64,000 nt of DNA from positions 62,001 to 126,000 of the forward strand of contig CAJTPJ010000003.1 in assembly GCA_910578145.1 (NCBI GenBank), in the 5' to 3' direction. How positions within the stretch are numbered: the stretch's first letter is position 1; the number at the start of each line of letters is the position of its first letter. This document shows, one piece after another, positions 42,013 to 51,695 of the stretch. Under the pieces are notes generated by a model, which saw only the letters and a program-made list of their open reading frames with translations, ran no database searches and had not been told where the DNA came from. Origin of the DNA: an uncultured Christensenella sp. (GTDB taxonomy: Bacteria > Bacillota > Clostridia > Christensenellales > Borkfalkiaceae). A program made the position numbers and the translations under genes.

Positions 42013-42909
42013 TTAAAGTATGCAGTCAACAAATTCTTCGGGGTTAAAAAGCTCCATATCCTCCATTTTTTCGCCCACGCCCGTAAACAGTACGGGTATT
42101 TGCAACTGACTGCAAAGCGATATTACAAACCCGCCTTTTGCCGAGCTGTCCAGCTTGGTTAAAACTATGCCGTCAAGCTCTACCGCGCTATCAAATATTT
42201 CCGCCTGCGATATGGCGTTGTTGCCCGTAGTCGCGTCCAGCACCAACAGCTTGAAAAAGTCTGCCGAGGGGTATTCCCGCTCTACTACGCGCGACATCTT
42301 TTTAAGCTCTTCCATTAAATGCGCTTTTACGTGAAGCCTGCCTGCCGTGTCTATTATAACCACGTCGGTACCCTTTGCCTTTGCCGAAGTAAGCGCGTCG
42401 AATACCACTGCCGAAGGGTCGCTGCCCTCCTCGTGTTTGACTATACGCACTTTTGCGCGCTCCGCCCAAACGGTAAGCTGGTCGGCGGCGGCGGCGCGGA
42501 AGGTATCCGCGGCAGCTACCGTAACCGTTTTTCCTTGCGAAATAAAATAATTTGCAAGTTTGCCCACGGTGGTAGTTTTGCCAACCCCATTTACGCCAAC
42601 GAGCATAATTACGGCGGGGTAGGTTATTTCGGGTATTTCCGCTTCGGTTAATTTTTCTTCAAGCACGTCCTTTAAAAGGTCGGTTATAAACTCTTTGTCC
42701 TTTATTTTATCGTGCTTGGCTTCGGCGCGGATTTCTTCTACCACCTCTTCCGCAGTGGTCACGGAAATATCGGCGGAAATTAAAATTTCTTCCAGCTCGT
42801 CGTAAAACTCGTCGCCGATTTTATTTTTAGAAAACAGGTTTGACAGCGCGGCTGAAAGCCCGTCGCGCGTTTTTTTAAGCGCGTTTTTAAGTTTAGAAAA
42901 AAGCCCCAT
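42013..42909 (-). CDS. ftsY: Signal recognition particle receptor FtsY
   Basis: The GTPase receptor that docks ribosome-SRP complexes at the membrane. The N domain is residues 1-90 and the G domain follows, with GVNGVGKTTTVGKLA (about 105-119), DTFRAAAADQL, DTAGRLHVKAHLMEEL and LTKLDSSAKGG. The acidic A domain of the E. coli protein is absent, as in most Firmicutes. Last gene of plsX-rnc-smc-ftsY, 37 bases after smc. Confidence 0.97.
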   Translation of the reverse strand: MGLFSKLKNALKKTRDGLSAALSNLFSKNKIGDEFYDELEEILISADISVTTAEEVVEEIRAEAKHDKIKDKEFITDLLKDVLEEKLTEAEIPEITYPAVIMLVGVNGVGKTTTVGKLANYFISQGKTVTVAAADTFRAAAADQLTVWAERAKVRIVKHEEGSDPSAVVFDALTSAKAKGTDVVIIDTAGRLHVKAHLMEELKKMSRVVEREYPSADFFKLLVLDATTGNNAISQAEIFDSAVELDGIVLTKLDSSAKGGFVISLCSQLQIPVLFTGVGEKMEDMELFNPEEFVDCIL

Positions 42910-42946
42910 TTATTTACCTTTTTTATTTGTTCTCAAGAGGTTGCAA

Positions 42947-45900
42947 TTACATTATAGTGTCGCCGCCAAGTTTTTCCGCAACTTCGGAAAGTTTTACGGA
43001 AACCACTTTGGAAACGCCCTTTTCCTCCATAGTAACGCCAAACAATATGTCCGCGCTTTCCATAGTGGGCTTGCGGTGGGTAATAACTATAAACTGCGTG
43101 TCGGAAGCAAACTTTTTAAGATATTTCGCGTAGCGGGCTACGTTTGCTTCGTCCAGCGCGGCTTCTATTTCGTCAAGCACGCAGAAAGGCATAGGGCGCA
43201 TACTTATAATAGCGAAAAGAATGGCTATTGCGGTAAGCGCGCGCTCGCCGCCAGAAAGCAACGATATTTTGGAAAGTTTTTTGCCCGGCGGGCAGGCAAT
43301 AATTTCCACGCCCGCGTTCAACGGGTCGTCGCAATCGGTATAATCCAACTGCAATTCGGCTTTGCCGCCGCCAAACAGTTCTTTAAAAGTATGCTTAAAG
43401 TTTTCGTTTATGGTGTTAAAACCGTCGTCGAAAATTTTAAGCATTTCCGCGCGGATATCGTCCAAGGCGGTAGTTAAATCGGAAATAGCCTTTTCCATAT
43501 CGTCGCGGTCGGAAACCATTTTTTCGTAATGAGCGGAAAGCTCGTCGTACTCTTCAACCGCGTTGTGGTTTATTGCACCCAGCATAGTAAGCTGGCGCTT
43601 ACAGTTTGCTATCTGCGAATTTGCGGTGGAAGCGTCGTAATCGTCCTCTTTATATTCAAGGCAGCCCTCGTAAGTGAGTCCGTACTCTTCGTCAATGCGC
43701 TGGCGCAAAAATTCAAGGTCGGAATCTATTTTGGTAAGCGCCATATCGAGGTTGTGCGATTTAGTTACCAAATCCTCGCGCTCGGTTATACTGTCAAGCC
43801 GCTCTACGTCCGTGCGTTTAATTCTTTCGTTAAGCTCGTTTTTAGACTGCGTTACTTCGCCGATACGGCGGCGCAAATCGTTTACTACCTTTTGCTCCTC
43901 TTCGGTTAAAGCGGTTTTTTCCGCCTGGGCGTTAAGCATTTCAATTTCGCGCTGAATGGCGGGTATGCCCGAATTAATGCGCTCAATCTTTTTAAAATGC
44001 TCTTCCTTTTCGCGCTCGAAACGGGCTACGTTTTCGTCTGCGGAGACAACCGCGCTGTTTAAAGCGGCAATTTCCACGCGCAAACCGTTAAGTTTTTCCT
44101 GCTTTTCAGCGCGTTCTTCGCGCAGTTTGTCGTACTCCGCACTCATATCGTCCATCGCCGTAGAAGCCTTGTCCGACTGTTTGGTAAGACTGTTCGCTCC
44201 CTCGAAAACGCCAGAATACTCGTTATCCAGCCCCGTAAGACGCTGTTTAAGCGCGGAAAGCGACTGGTTGTAAGCAGAATATTCGCTTTCCGCAGCCGTG
44301 ACTTCATTCATTAAAGAGGACTGTTTTTCGGTTACGGAAGCAAGTTCCAACCGCGCATTTTGCAGTTTGCCGCGCAAGAGATTTAATTGGGTTGAAGCCT
44401 CGTCGCGGGTTTTGCCGTACTCGGCGCGCCTGCCCTCAGCGCGCAGTAAAAATTCTTTCTTGGTAACCACCGCTTCTTCAAGCTCTTTAATGCGGCGTTC
44501 GTTTGCAAGCAGGTTGCCCGCAACTTCCTTGCGCGAGCCGCCCGTCATAGAGCCGCTGGTAGCTATAAGGTCGCCGTCAAGGGTGACTATTTTGAAAGCG
44601 CGGGGATAACGACGTGCGATTTGCGTTGCGTTTTGAATATTGTCCACTATAAGGGTATTGCCCAAAAGGTTATGTATTACGCTTTCAAATTGCTTGCCGT
44701 ATTTTACGAGGTTTATCGCAAAGCCTACGGCGCCCTTGTCGCGCACGGCGGCTTTTATCATATCGTTTTCGTATCTCGGTTTAAGCGCGTCAAGCGGCAG
44801 AAACGTTACCTGACCGGCGCGGTTTGCCTTTAAATATTCTATAAGCTCCCTTGCATCGTCGCGCGTGCCCGTTATTACGTTTTGCATCGCGCCGCCGAAC
44901 GCCGTTTCGATAGCCACTTCGTAGTCGCGTTCGCAGCTTACAACGTCGGCGATAAGTCCTTTTATTTTTGAAGACAGCGCGGGGTTGTCCTTTGCGTCGC
45001 TCATAAGGCGTTTTACGGAATATACGTAGCCGTCGAACCTATCCCGCAAAGCGCGCACGGTGGTAAGACTGTCGTTTAAGCTGCGTATCTGCGCTTCGGT
45101 ATCGTATACCTGTTTTACGAGCAGTTGAATTTTTTCTTCGCTGTCTTTAAGTTTCTGCTCGGCTTCGGTCAACATTGCGTCCTCGTTTCCAAGGAAAGCC
45201 GCCAACCCGTTGCCACGCTCTATGCTCTTTTCGTAGCCGTCGCGCGCCTTGTCGCGGCGTTCGCGTATTTTGTTCATTTCGGCTTCTATTTCGGAAAGCC
45301 GCTCTGCAAGCAGTTCTTTTTGCGCTTCAAGCGAGCCCATATTACGGCGCATTTCGGACAAATCTTTAAAGGTGTCCATAACCTTTTTGCGGTGCTCGCC
45401 CGTTTGATATTCGTAGTCTGAAATTTTTTTGCTAAGGTCGTCGGTTTCGGTTTGAAGTTTTTCGGCAAGCGCGGTCATTCCCGTTATGCGCTCTGCATTT
45501 TTGCCCTTTAACGATTCCGTTCTTCGCACCTCAAGCTCAAGCTCTTTTATGCGCTTGGTGGAAAAAGCTATATCCTCCTGCGCGCTTGCAAGTTTGGCTT
45601 TAACCGACTTTGCGCGCTCGGTGTACAGTCTGGATTCGCCGCTTTTATGCTCTATTCCTACCTCGTAGCGGCGTATTCTGTCGTTGAGTTCCTGCAAAGT
45701 TACGTCGGCTTCGTCAAGTTCTTTACGGCAATTTTGGTACTCCTGTAAAAGCTCGTCCATACGGTTTGACAAAAACGCCACTCTGTCGTCAATCTTTTGC
45801 TTTTTATCGGAAATTTTATTTTTCTCGCCCTCTGCCCCGTCGTGGCGGACTATGTAAAGGTTGGTTTCGTGGCGGCGCAGTTCCGAATATATTTCGCGGT

Positions 45901-46546
45901 ATTTTATTGCGTTTTCCGCCGCTTTTTTTAAAGGATTAAGCTGGCGCTCTACTTCCTGCATACGCTGGGCGTGAATGAAAAGGTTGTCCCGCGCGCCGTT
46001 CAACTTGCGCTCGGCGTCGGCTTTTCTGTCCTTGAAAACTACTATACCCGTAGCTTCCTCGAATATTGAACGCCTGTCCTCGGGCTTGGCGTTCATTATC
46101 TGCTCTATTCTGCCTTGCCCGATAATGGAATAACCCTCTTTCGCCGCGCCCGCGCCGTGCAAAAGCCCCGTCAGTATTTTCATACGCGAGGGCTGTTTGT
46201 TTAAAAGATATTCGCTTTCGCCGTCGCGGTAAAGGCGGCGGGTCATTTCCACTTCGTCGCAATCGATATCGAATATGCGTTTAGTATTGTCGAAGGTAAG
46301 CGTAACTTCGCACATAGACATTTTGCGGCGCGCCTCGGTGCCGCTGAAAATAACGTCTAACATTTGCGAACCGCGCATCATTTTTGCCGACTGCTCGCCC
46401 AAAACCCAGCGGATTGCGTCGGCAACGTTGGATTTGCCGCAGCCGTTAGGTCCTACTATACAGGTTACGCCCTCGCCGAGGGTTACGGTGGTTTTATCGG
46501 CAAACGATTTAAACCCCACTAATTGAATTTGTTTGAAAGTTATCAT
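42947..46546 (-). CDS. smc: Chromosome segregation protein SMC
   Basis: ATPase that compacts and separates chromosomes with ScpA/ScpB. The N-terminal head has Walker A VGPNGCGKSN (residues 31-40). Two long coiled coils flank a hinge at about 510-680 that contains GLIADVVSCERDYEVAIETA-type sequence and GSMTGGSRKE. The C-terminal head has signature LSGGERALTAIA and Walker B FCVLDEIEAALDEANV. At 1,199 residues it is normal. SD AGAGG. Confidence 0.98.
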   Translation of the reverse strand: MITFKQIQLVGFKSFADKTTVTLGEGVTCIVGPNGCGKSNVADAIRWVLGEQSAKMMRGSQMLDVIFSGTEARRKMSMCEVTLTFDNTKRIFDIDCDEVEMTRRLYRDGESEYLLNKQPSRMKILTGLLHGAGAAKEGYSIIGQGRIEQIMNAKPEDRRSIFEEATGIVVFKDRKADAERKLNGARDNLFIHAQRMQEVERQLNPLKKAAENAIKYREIYSELRRHETNLYIVRHDGAEGEKNKISDKKQKIDDRVAFLSNRMDELLQEYQNCRKELDEADVTLQELNDRIRRYEVGIEHKSGESRLYTERAKSVKAKLASAQEDIAFSTKRIKELELEVRRTESLKGKNAERITGMTALAEKLQTETDDLSKKISDYEYQTGEHRKKVMDTFKDLSEMRRNMGSLEAQKELLAERLSEIEAEMNKIRERRDKARDGYEKSIERGNGLAAFLGNEDAMLTEAEQKLKDSEEKIQLLVKQVYDTEAQIRSLNDSLTTVRALRDRFDGYVYSVKRLMSDAKDNPALSSKIKGLIADVVSCERDYEVAIETAFGGAMQNVITGTRDDARELIEYLKANRAGQVTFLPLDALKPRYENDMIKAAVRDKGAVGFAINLVKYGKQFESVIHNLLGNTLIVDNIQNATQIARRYPRAFKIVTLDGDLIATSGSMTGGSRKEVAGNLLANERRIKELEEAVVTKKEFLLRAEGRRAEYGKTRDEASTQLNLLRGKLQNARLELASVTEKQSSLMNEVTAAESEYSAYNQSLSALKQRLTGLDNEYSGVFEGANSLTKQSDKASTAMDDMSAEYDKLREERAEKQEKLNGLRVEIAALNSAVVSADENVARFEREKEEHFKKIERINSGIPAIQREIEMLNAQAEKTALTEEEQKVVNDLRRRIGEVTQSKNELNERIKRTDVERLDSITEREDLVTKSHNLDMALTKIDSDLEFLRQRIDEEYGLTYEGCLEYKEDDYDASTANSQIANCKRQLTMLGAINHNAVEEYDELSAHYEKMVSDRDDMEKAISDLTTALDDIRAEMLKIFDDGFNTINENFKHTFKELFGGGKAELQLDYTDCDDPLNAGVEIIACPPGKKLSKISLLSGGERALTAIAILFAIISMRPMPFCVLDEIEAALDEANVARYAKYLKKFASDTQFIVITHRKPTMESADILFGVTMEEKGVSKVVSVKLSEVAEKLGGDTIM

Positions 46547-46624
46547 ATAAACCTCTAACGGAAACCGTAGCCTAATAAAGCCGCAATTCCCCGTGGTTTC
46601 GGCGCTTACAACGCGCGCCGCTAA

Positions 46625-47263
46625 TTAATTTGATTTCTTTTTGAAATATTGCAAAGCCAAACGCGCCGCGTTTTTTTGCGCCTGCTGCTTGTTGTCCGCC
46701 ACGCCCGTAAACGTTTTGCCGTTTATCTTTATTTTACAACGGGACTTGGGTTTTTGCGCCGTGCCTACGTCCTGCGTAGACTTGTCGTAATTTGGAAGCG
46801 CCCACTTTGATTTCTGCAACAAAATTTGAAGTTCGCTTTTATAGTCCGGCTCCGGTTTAACGGTGAAATCAAGCGTGGAATAAACGAAATTCCTCGCGGC
46901 GTCCATTCCGCCGTCAAGATATATAGCCGCCGCAACCGCCTCGTACGCGGATGGTATGGCTTTTTTGTTTTTGTTGTCGCCCGAACTTTTTATAAGAAAC
47001 TTGTCCAGCCCCAATTTTAAGGAAACGGGCGTTAAAGCGTCGTCGGAAACCAGCGTTTTGCGGCGTTCGGTCATTTTGCCCTCGTCGCTGCTTTGGTCGA
47101 AAATTTTTTCCGAAACTATAAACTCAAGTACCGCGTCGCCAAAAAATTCTAAATTTTGGTTATTGAAATCGTTGTCGTACGATGCTAACGTTAGCGCGCG
47201 GCGCAAAAGCTCTTTATTTTTAAAACTGTAACCCAGGTTTTTTTCAATACCCGAAAAATCCAT
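46625..47263 (-). CDS. rnc: Ribonuclease III
   Basis: Cuts double-stranded RNA, including rRNA precursors. The catalytic helix is NLEFFGDAVLEFIVSEKIF (family consensus ERLEFLGDAVL), with the second acidic site in AYEAVAAAIYLDGG. The C-terminal double-stranded RNA-binding domain runs from DYKSELQILLQ to AQKNAARLALQYF. Length 212 residues. Its ATG overlaps the plsX stop by one base (TAATG). A 78-base gap precedes smc. Confidence 0.96.
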   Translation of the reverse strand: MDFSGIEKNLGYSFKNKELLRRALTLASYDNDFNNQNLEFFGDAVLEFIVSEKIFDQSSDEGKMTERRKTLVSDDALTPVSLKLGLDKFLIKSSGDNKNKKAIPSAYEAVAAAIYLDGGMDAARNFVYSTLDFTVKPEPDYKSELQILLQKSKWALPNYDKSTQDVGTAQKPKSRCKIKINGKTFTGVADNKQQAQKNAARLALQYFKKKSN

Positions 47264-48294
47264 TATTCTTCCTCTTGGATAAGGCTGTTAAAGTCCACGC
47301 TTTCCAACTTTTTCTCAACCGCGGGCACCAATCCGTTTCTGTGGATAGCCGCCGCGTTTGCGATAGACGCCGCTATAGTTTGGGGTTTGGACGAACCGTG
47401 GCTTTTAACTACCACCTTTTTAAGCCCCAGCAAAAGCGCGCCGCCGTATCTGTTGAAGTCAAGCTGGAAACGCATTCTTTTAATAGCCTTACGCATAAAC
47501 AGGTAGCCTATTTTTGAAGAAAGCGTTGCGGAAAATTCCTTTTTCATAACGCCCAGCACGAGTTTGCCGCAGCCTTCCATAGATTTAAGCGCAACGTTGC
47601 CCGAAAAACCATCGGCAACAGCCACGTCGCATTGCGAAGTCATAATATCCCTGCCTTCGATATTGCCTGTAAAGTTTATGCCCTGCATTTCGGTAAGGTA
47701 CTTATAAGTTTGTTGGTGCAAGGGGTCGCCCTTGTGCTCTTCCGTGCCGTTGGACAAAAGCCCGACTTTGGGGTTTTTTATGCCGAAGCCCACCTCTGCG
47801 TAAGCCGAAGCCAAAAGCGCGAATTGGCAAAGCATTACGGGTTTGCACTCCGCGTTTGCGCCGCAATCGCAAAGCAGCGTAAAAGACCCGCGGGAGTTGG
47901 GTATAGCGGGACAGAGCGCGGGGCGTTTAACACCCCTTATTCTGCCCAAAATAAGCTGACCGCCCACTATGGTTGCGCCCGTGGACCCCGCGGTTACAAG
48001 CGCACAGATATCGTCCTCTTTTTTAAGCATCCAATACGCCGCGATAAGCGAAGACTGTTTGCGTTTTATCGCCTCGGTTGGGATATCGTTCATATCTATA
48101 ACGTCGGGGCAATCCACTATTTCAAGGCGAGTTTTGTCATAAGTATACTTTTTAAGTTCCGCCTCTATCTCGTTTTGCCTGCCCGTTAATATGAGATAAA
48201 GGTTTTTGTCGTCTTTAAGCGCTTCAACGCAACCCGCAACGGTTGCCGAGGGCGCGTTGTCGCCGCCCATTGCGTCTACTATAATTTTGGTCAT
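47263..48294 (-). CDS. plsX: Phosphate acyltransferase PlsX
   Basis: Converts acyl-ACP to acyl phosphate for phospholipid synthesis. The N-terminus has IIVDAMGGDNAP, followed by ALVTAGSTGATIVGGQLILGRI, LLCDCGANAECKP and VGLLSNGTEEHKG, all PlsX hallmarks. Length 343 residues. First gene of the cluster with rnc, smc and ftsY. The acpP gene that often sits between plsX and rnc is missing here. SD GGTGA; promoter is 33 bases upstream. Confidence 0.97.
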   Translation of the reverse strand: MTKIIVDAMGGDNAPSATVAGCVEALKDDKNLYLILTGRQNEIEAELKKYTYDKTRLEIVDCPDVIDMNDIPTEAIKRKQSSLIAAYWMLKKEDDICALVTAGSTGATIVGGQLILGRIRGVKRPALCPAIPNSRGSFTLLCDCGANAECKPVMLCQFALLASAYAEVGFGIKNPKVGLLSNGTEEHKGDPLHQQTYKYLTEMQGINFTGNIEGRDIMTSQCDVAVADGFSGNVALKSMEGCGKLVLGVMKKEFSATLSSKIGYLFMRKAIKRMRFQLDFNRYGGALLLGLKKVVVKSHGSSKPQTIAASIANAAAIHRNGLVPAVEKKLESVDFNSLIQEEE

Positions 48295-48326
48295 ATTTCA
48301 CCGTTTCCCGATTTTTTCCGAATATT

Positions 48327-48355
48327 ATTATAACACAGCCATACAAAAAAGACAA
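48327..48355 (-). promoter_or_regulatory. Sigma-A promoter of the plsX-rnc-smc-ftsY operon
   Basis: On the minus strand TTGTCT (48350-48355) and TGTTATAAT (TATAAT at 48327-48332) have a 17-base spacer. Confidence 0.8.
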
Positions 48356-48393
48356 TTAAAAAAATTATATTATTTTGTAAAGAAAAAAGCGGG

Positions 48394-49698
48394 TTAAACG
48401 CCCGCGTTTTCTTGCACGCCTTCTTTTTCGTTTTCCCCGTCCGCTTCTTGTTCAGGGGTTTCGGAGGCTTCGTACCTAACGGTTTTTACGGGTAGATATT
48501 TGTCCTTGCGCAGCCGCACCGTCTTTTTATAGTTGCCGCGGGTTACGGTAAGGTATCCCTCGCTGGTTACGCCGTCCTTACCGTCGCGTGCTTTGGCGGG
48601 GTCGTCGCAAACTTCTTCGTCGGCTTTTATCGTGCCCGTAACCTGACTAGAAAGAGAATAATAAGCCCCGGTTTCAGTGCCGTAAATTTCAAACGAAACG
48701 TAATTTTTGCCCGTTATCGCGCGGATATATACAGGGCAATCGCTTCCGTTTACTATTTTCAAATCGCACGAAGTACCGCTTACCATAGCGTCGCGCGAGG
48801 GCGGTACGTAACTAACCGCAAGCGAATGCGGGTGATATTCTTTGATATCAAGTCCGGCTAAAAGCGCCGCGTTGTAAAGCGTGGTACTCACCTGACAAAC
48901 GCCGCCGCCAACCCCTTCTACAAACTCGCCGTTTTCTATTATTTTCGCAGGCAGAAACCCGCGCGATTTTAGCCTTTCCCCCACTATATCATTGAACGAA
49001 AACGTTTTTCCGCCGCCAAGAACGGTGCCGTTTATCTTTGACGCGGCAAGGCGGATATTGCTTACGCGGGTTAAATTGCCGCCGTCGAAATAGGTTGTAA
49101 ACGCGGCGAGCCTGTGCGTGCCCAACTCTATTTCGTTTAAACTTTTTTGCCGCTTTACCGTACTGAATTTCAGCGTTACGGGCTTAAAACCGCCGTTTAA
49201 CGACGCGTTGATATCGGCAATTAAAGCCGACTTGTCAACCTGCCTGCCGTCGCGCCCCTCGTCGTAAGTGAACGGCGTGCCCGACAAATTGAATTTTGCC
49301 GAAGGTTCCACGGGTAAAACGCTTTCGTTGGCGCATATGCTGCGGGCAATAGCTTCGGCGCCGCACAAATAATAAGTAAATTCCGCCGTTAAATATTCGC
49401 CTTTTTTTGCGTTTTTAAGCAGTTTGTAGACGTTGTCCCTATAATAAATTTCGGGGTATGAAAAGGAGTACTCCCCGTTATCCGTTACGATTTTAAGGCG
49501 CTTGTCTTTAAGGTAGTCTTCCGCCTGCGCGCGCACTGCCGCCGCAGCTTGGGCGTAAGACAAACCGCCCACTTCAACGCCGTTTACCGTTACACCTTTA
49601 GGTACGGTAAAAGAAAAAGCGCAGGCAAAAAAAATAACGCCCGCAAAGAGAGCGGGCACTAATAAGCAACGGTTAAGTTTTAACAAAAATTTAATCAA
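48394..49698 (-). CDS. VanW family cell-wall protein with peptidoglycan-binding-like domain
   Basis: Membrane-anchored extracellular protein of unknown function, similar to YoaR. An N-terminal transmembrane helix (LLVPALFAGVIFFACAF) precedes a PG_binding_4-like domain (about residues 45-200). The VanW domain follows, with GGGKTFSFNDIVGER, GGGVCQVSTTLYNAAL and YHPHSLAVSYVPPSRDA. The C-terminal tail is acidic and Glu-rich. Start is uncertain: the frame opens at a TTG (49731) well inside the PHP gene. A TTG at 49698, 9 bases after GGAG, is preferred and overlaps the PHP stop by 8 bases. The E-rich tail likely projects into the wall. Confidence 0.85.
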   Translation of the reverse strand: MIKFLLKLNRCLLVPALFAGVIFFACAFSFTVPKGVTVNGVEVGGLSYAQAAAAVRAQAEDYLKDKRLKIVTDNGEYSFSYPEIYYRDNVYKLLKNAKKGEYLTAEFTYYLCGAEAIARSICANESVLPVEPSAKFNLSGTPFTYDEGRDGRQVDKSALIADINASLNGGFKPVTLKFSTVKRQKSLNEIELGTHRLAAFTTYFDGGNLTRVSNIRLAASKINGTVLGGGKTFSFNDIVGERLKSRGFLPAKIIENGEFVEGVGGGVCQVSTTLYNAALLAGLDIKEYHPHSLAVSYVPPSRDAMVSGTSCDLKIVNGSDCPVYIRAITGKNYVSFEIYGTETGAYYSLSSQVTGTIKADEEVCDDPAKARDGKDGVTSEGYLTVTRGNYKKTVRLRKDKYLPVKTVRYEASETPEQEADGENEKEGVQENAGV

Positions 49699-50524
49699 TT
49701 TTAAGTTTCTCCAAAAGCTCGGGCGAAGCAAAAAACTCGGGTTTACCTATTTCGCGGTTGCCTACGGGGTGATGCGTATCCGAACCGCCCGTGACAACGA
49801 GCTCCAACGATTTTGCAAGTTTATTATAATAATCCGTCTCTTTATTAGTATGGGTAGAATAATAAACTTCTATACCGCCAAGCCCACTGTCTTTAAGCGA
49901 TTTTATTTTGTCATACAGCGCCTGCCCGTCCAAATCAATTCTTGCGGGATGCGCCACTACCGCAAAGCCACCCGCCGCGGTTATTTCCTTTACCGTTTCT
50001 TCGGGAGCAGGACGGCACGCGCTTGAAAACGCGGGTTTGCCGCAAGCAAGGTATTTGCCAAACGCGCGAAAAGGCGTATCTGCATAGCCCCTATTTACAA
50101 GCGCGTTCGCAACGTGCATAACGTGAATAGGCGCGGTAAGCGAAAAACGACATAAGTTTACGTCGTTTAAAGTAATTTCCACGCCTATTTTATTGAGTTT
50201 TGAAATTATTTCTTCTGCGCGAACGCACGAGCCTTTATAAAGTTTATCTAAAAAGAGGCGAAATTTGTTTTCGTCCATACCGTAACCTAAGGTATGAAAT
50301 TTAACGTTGCCGCAATATGCGGAAATTTCCGCGCCGCTTACCGCCAAAAGCCCTTTTTGCCGCGTCGCCGCCAAAAAATTATTACAACCTTCCATACAGT
50401 CGTGGTCGGTTACCGCAACCAGCTTTATCCCCTTTGAAATTGCGTTATTTACAATATATTCGGGGGTCAACGAGCCGTCTGAATACGCAGTATGCAAGTG
50501 TAAATCCGCCCTTATCCCTTTCAT
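49691..50524 (-). CDS. PHP-domain metal-dependent phosphoesterase
   Basis: Likely a phosphatase acting on nucleotides or a related substrate. The PHP fold is shown by DLHLHTAYSDGSLTPEYIV, VTDHDCMEG, VSGAEISAY, VVAHPARI and a closing GGSDTHHP, which supply the metal-binding His/Asp residues. At 277 residues it matches the nucleoside 3',5'-bisphosphate phosphatase group (YciV/TrpH-like). It overlaps the recF stop by four bases (ATGA) and has its own SD AAAGGTGA, so it is made together with RecF and the VanW protein. Confidence 0.9.
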   Translation of the reverse strand: MKGIRADLHLHTAYSDGSLTPEYIVNNAISKGIKLVAVTDHDCMEGCNNFLAATRQKGLLAVSGAEISAYCGNVKFHTLGYGMDENKFRLFLDKLYKGSCVRAEEIISKLNKIGVEITLNDVNLCRFSLTAPIHVMHVANALVNRGYADTPFRAFGKYLACGKPAFSSACRPAPEETVKEITAAGGFAVVAHPARIDLDGQALYDKIKSLKDSGLGGIEVYYSTHTNKETDYYNKLAKSLELVVTGGSDTHHPVGNREIGKPEFFASPELLEKLKID

Positions 50525-51603
50525 TTCACCTTTCCGCCGTCTATCCTTATCTTGCGCGTTTCCCTGCCGTACAATACGCGTTCGGCGTGGGTGCAGGTTA
50601 AAATGGTTTGCAAACCAGAGGTGCGCTCCACCAATTTTTTACGGCGTGGTAAATCCAGCTCGCTCATTACGTCGTCTAAAATCAAAACGGGGTATTCGCC
50701 CGAAAGCCGTTTAAAAATTTCCACTTCAGCAAGTTTAATGGAAAGCGCCGCCGTACGCGTTTGCCCCTGCGAAGCGTAAGTTTTTGCGTCGTCACCGTTT
50801 ATCTCTATATCAATATCGTCGCGGTGCGGACCCGAAGCCGTGTAACCCAAGCGGATATCCCTTTCATAGTTTGCGGAAAGCTCGGCAAACAGCCGCGTTT
50901 CGAGTTCCGCCGCACTGCCCTTGTACTTTTTTTCGGGGGAAATGCAAAGCTCTTCCGCACCGTCGGTTAAATACGAGTGCGCCTCTTTCGCAAGCGGCGA
51001 AAGCATTTCGATATATTCCGCGCGTTTGCTTGCAACAACCGCCGCGTACTTGCAAAGCTGCTCGTCCCAAACAGGCAAAGAATCGTAAACCGCCTCTAAA
51101 CTGCGGCTTTTTAAAAGATTGTTGCGCTGTTCCAAAATTTTATTGTACCTTGAAAGCGCCGTGTAATAAGGGCGGGAAAGCTGGGATATGGAAACATTTA
51201 AAAATCTTCTGCGCTCGTCCGGTCCGTCCTGTATAAGCCTAAGCTCGTGCGGGGAGAAAAATACCGAAAACAAGTTGCCTAAAATATCCGCGTTTCTCGT
51301 AATTTTGTTGCCGTTTAGCTTAAATTCCCTGCCCGTTTCCGTAATTTTTGCGGAAATAAGCATTTTGCCGTACCTGCCCTCCGCTTCGGCGGAAATTTCC
51401 GCACACTGTTCGCCGCGGCGGATAAGCTGTTTATCGCGGCGGCTTCTGGGCGAAATGCCCGTGCAAAGATAAAAAACCGCCTCGGCACAGTTGGTTTTGC
51501 CCTGCGCGTTTTTACCGAAAACGACGTTGAGTCCGTCGGAGAACTCAACCCTTTCATCGATATAATTTCTGAAATTTTTCAAACTCAAATTTTTTATGCG
51601 CAT
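50521..51603 (-). CDS. recF: DNA repair protein RecF
   Basis: SMC-like ATPase that loads RecA on gapped DNA. The head begins IKNLSLKNFRNYIDERVEFSDGLNVVFGKNAQGKTNCAEAV (Walker A GKNAQGKTN at about 33-41). A helical insertion and YTASGPHRDDIDIEI follow, with signature SQGQTRTAALSIKLAE and Walker B YPVLILDDVMSELD. Length 360 residues. It is transcribed away from dnaA, although in most bacteria recF lies after dnaN on the dnaA strand. I see no SD before its ATG. First gene of recF-PHP-VanW. Confidence 0.96.
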   Translation of the reverse strand: MRIKNLSLKNFRNYIDERVEFSDGLNVVFGKNAQGKTNCAEAVFYLCTGISPRSRRDKQLIRRGEQCAEISAEAEGRYGKMLISAKITETGREFKLNGNKITRNADILGNLFSVFFSPHELRLIQDGPDERRRFLNVSISQLSRPYYTALSRYNKILEQRNNLLKSRSLEAVYDSLPVWDEQLCKYAAVVASKRAEYIEMLSPLAKEAHSYLTDGAEELCISPEKKYKGSAAELETRLFAELSANYERDIRLGYTASGPHRDDIDIEINGDDAKTYASQGQTRTAALSIKLAEVEIFKRLSGEYPVLILDDVMSELDLPRRKKLVERTSGLQTILTCTHAERVLYGRETRKIRIDGGKVK

Positions 51604-51641
51604 TTTCGGTTAAAACACTTTATTTTAAATTCAAAACGTAG

Positions 51642-51647
51642 TATACT
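51642..51647 (+). promoter_or_regulatory. Possible -10 box of the dnaA promoter
   Basis: TATACT at 51642-51647 with a weak TTTATT 17 bases upstream. Predicted start is near 51654. It overlaps the divergent recF promoter, so the two may compete. Confidence 0.4.
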
Positions 51648-51650
51648 TTT

Positions 51651-51659
51651 ATTATAACA
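51651..51659 (-). promoter_or_regulatory. Extended -10 promoter of recF
   Basis: On the minus strand TGTTATAAT; weak -35 TTTGAG 17 bases upstream. Leader about 41 bases. Confidence 0.6.
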
Positions 51660-51695
51660 AAAATTTCGGAAAACTCAAAGGATTACAAGCTGAAA

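Noticed and set aside
47632..48189. A 185-codon plus-strand frame opposite plsX
   Set aside because: Lies entirely inside plsX and has no start signals.
51604..51695. oriC between recF and dnaA
   Set aside because: Only 92 bases, filled by two promoters and without any DnaA-box match.
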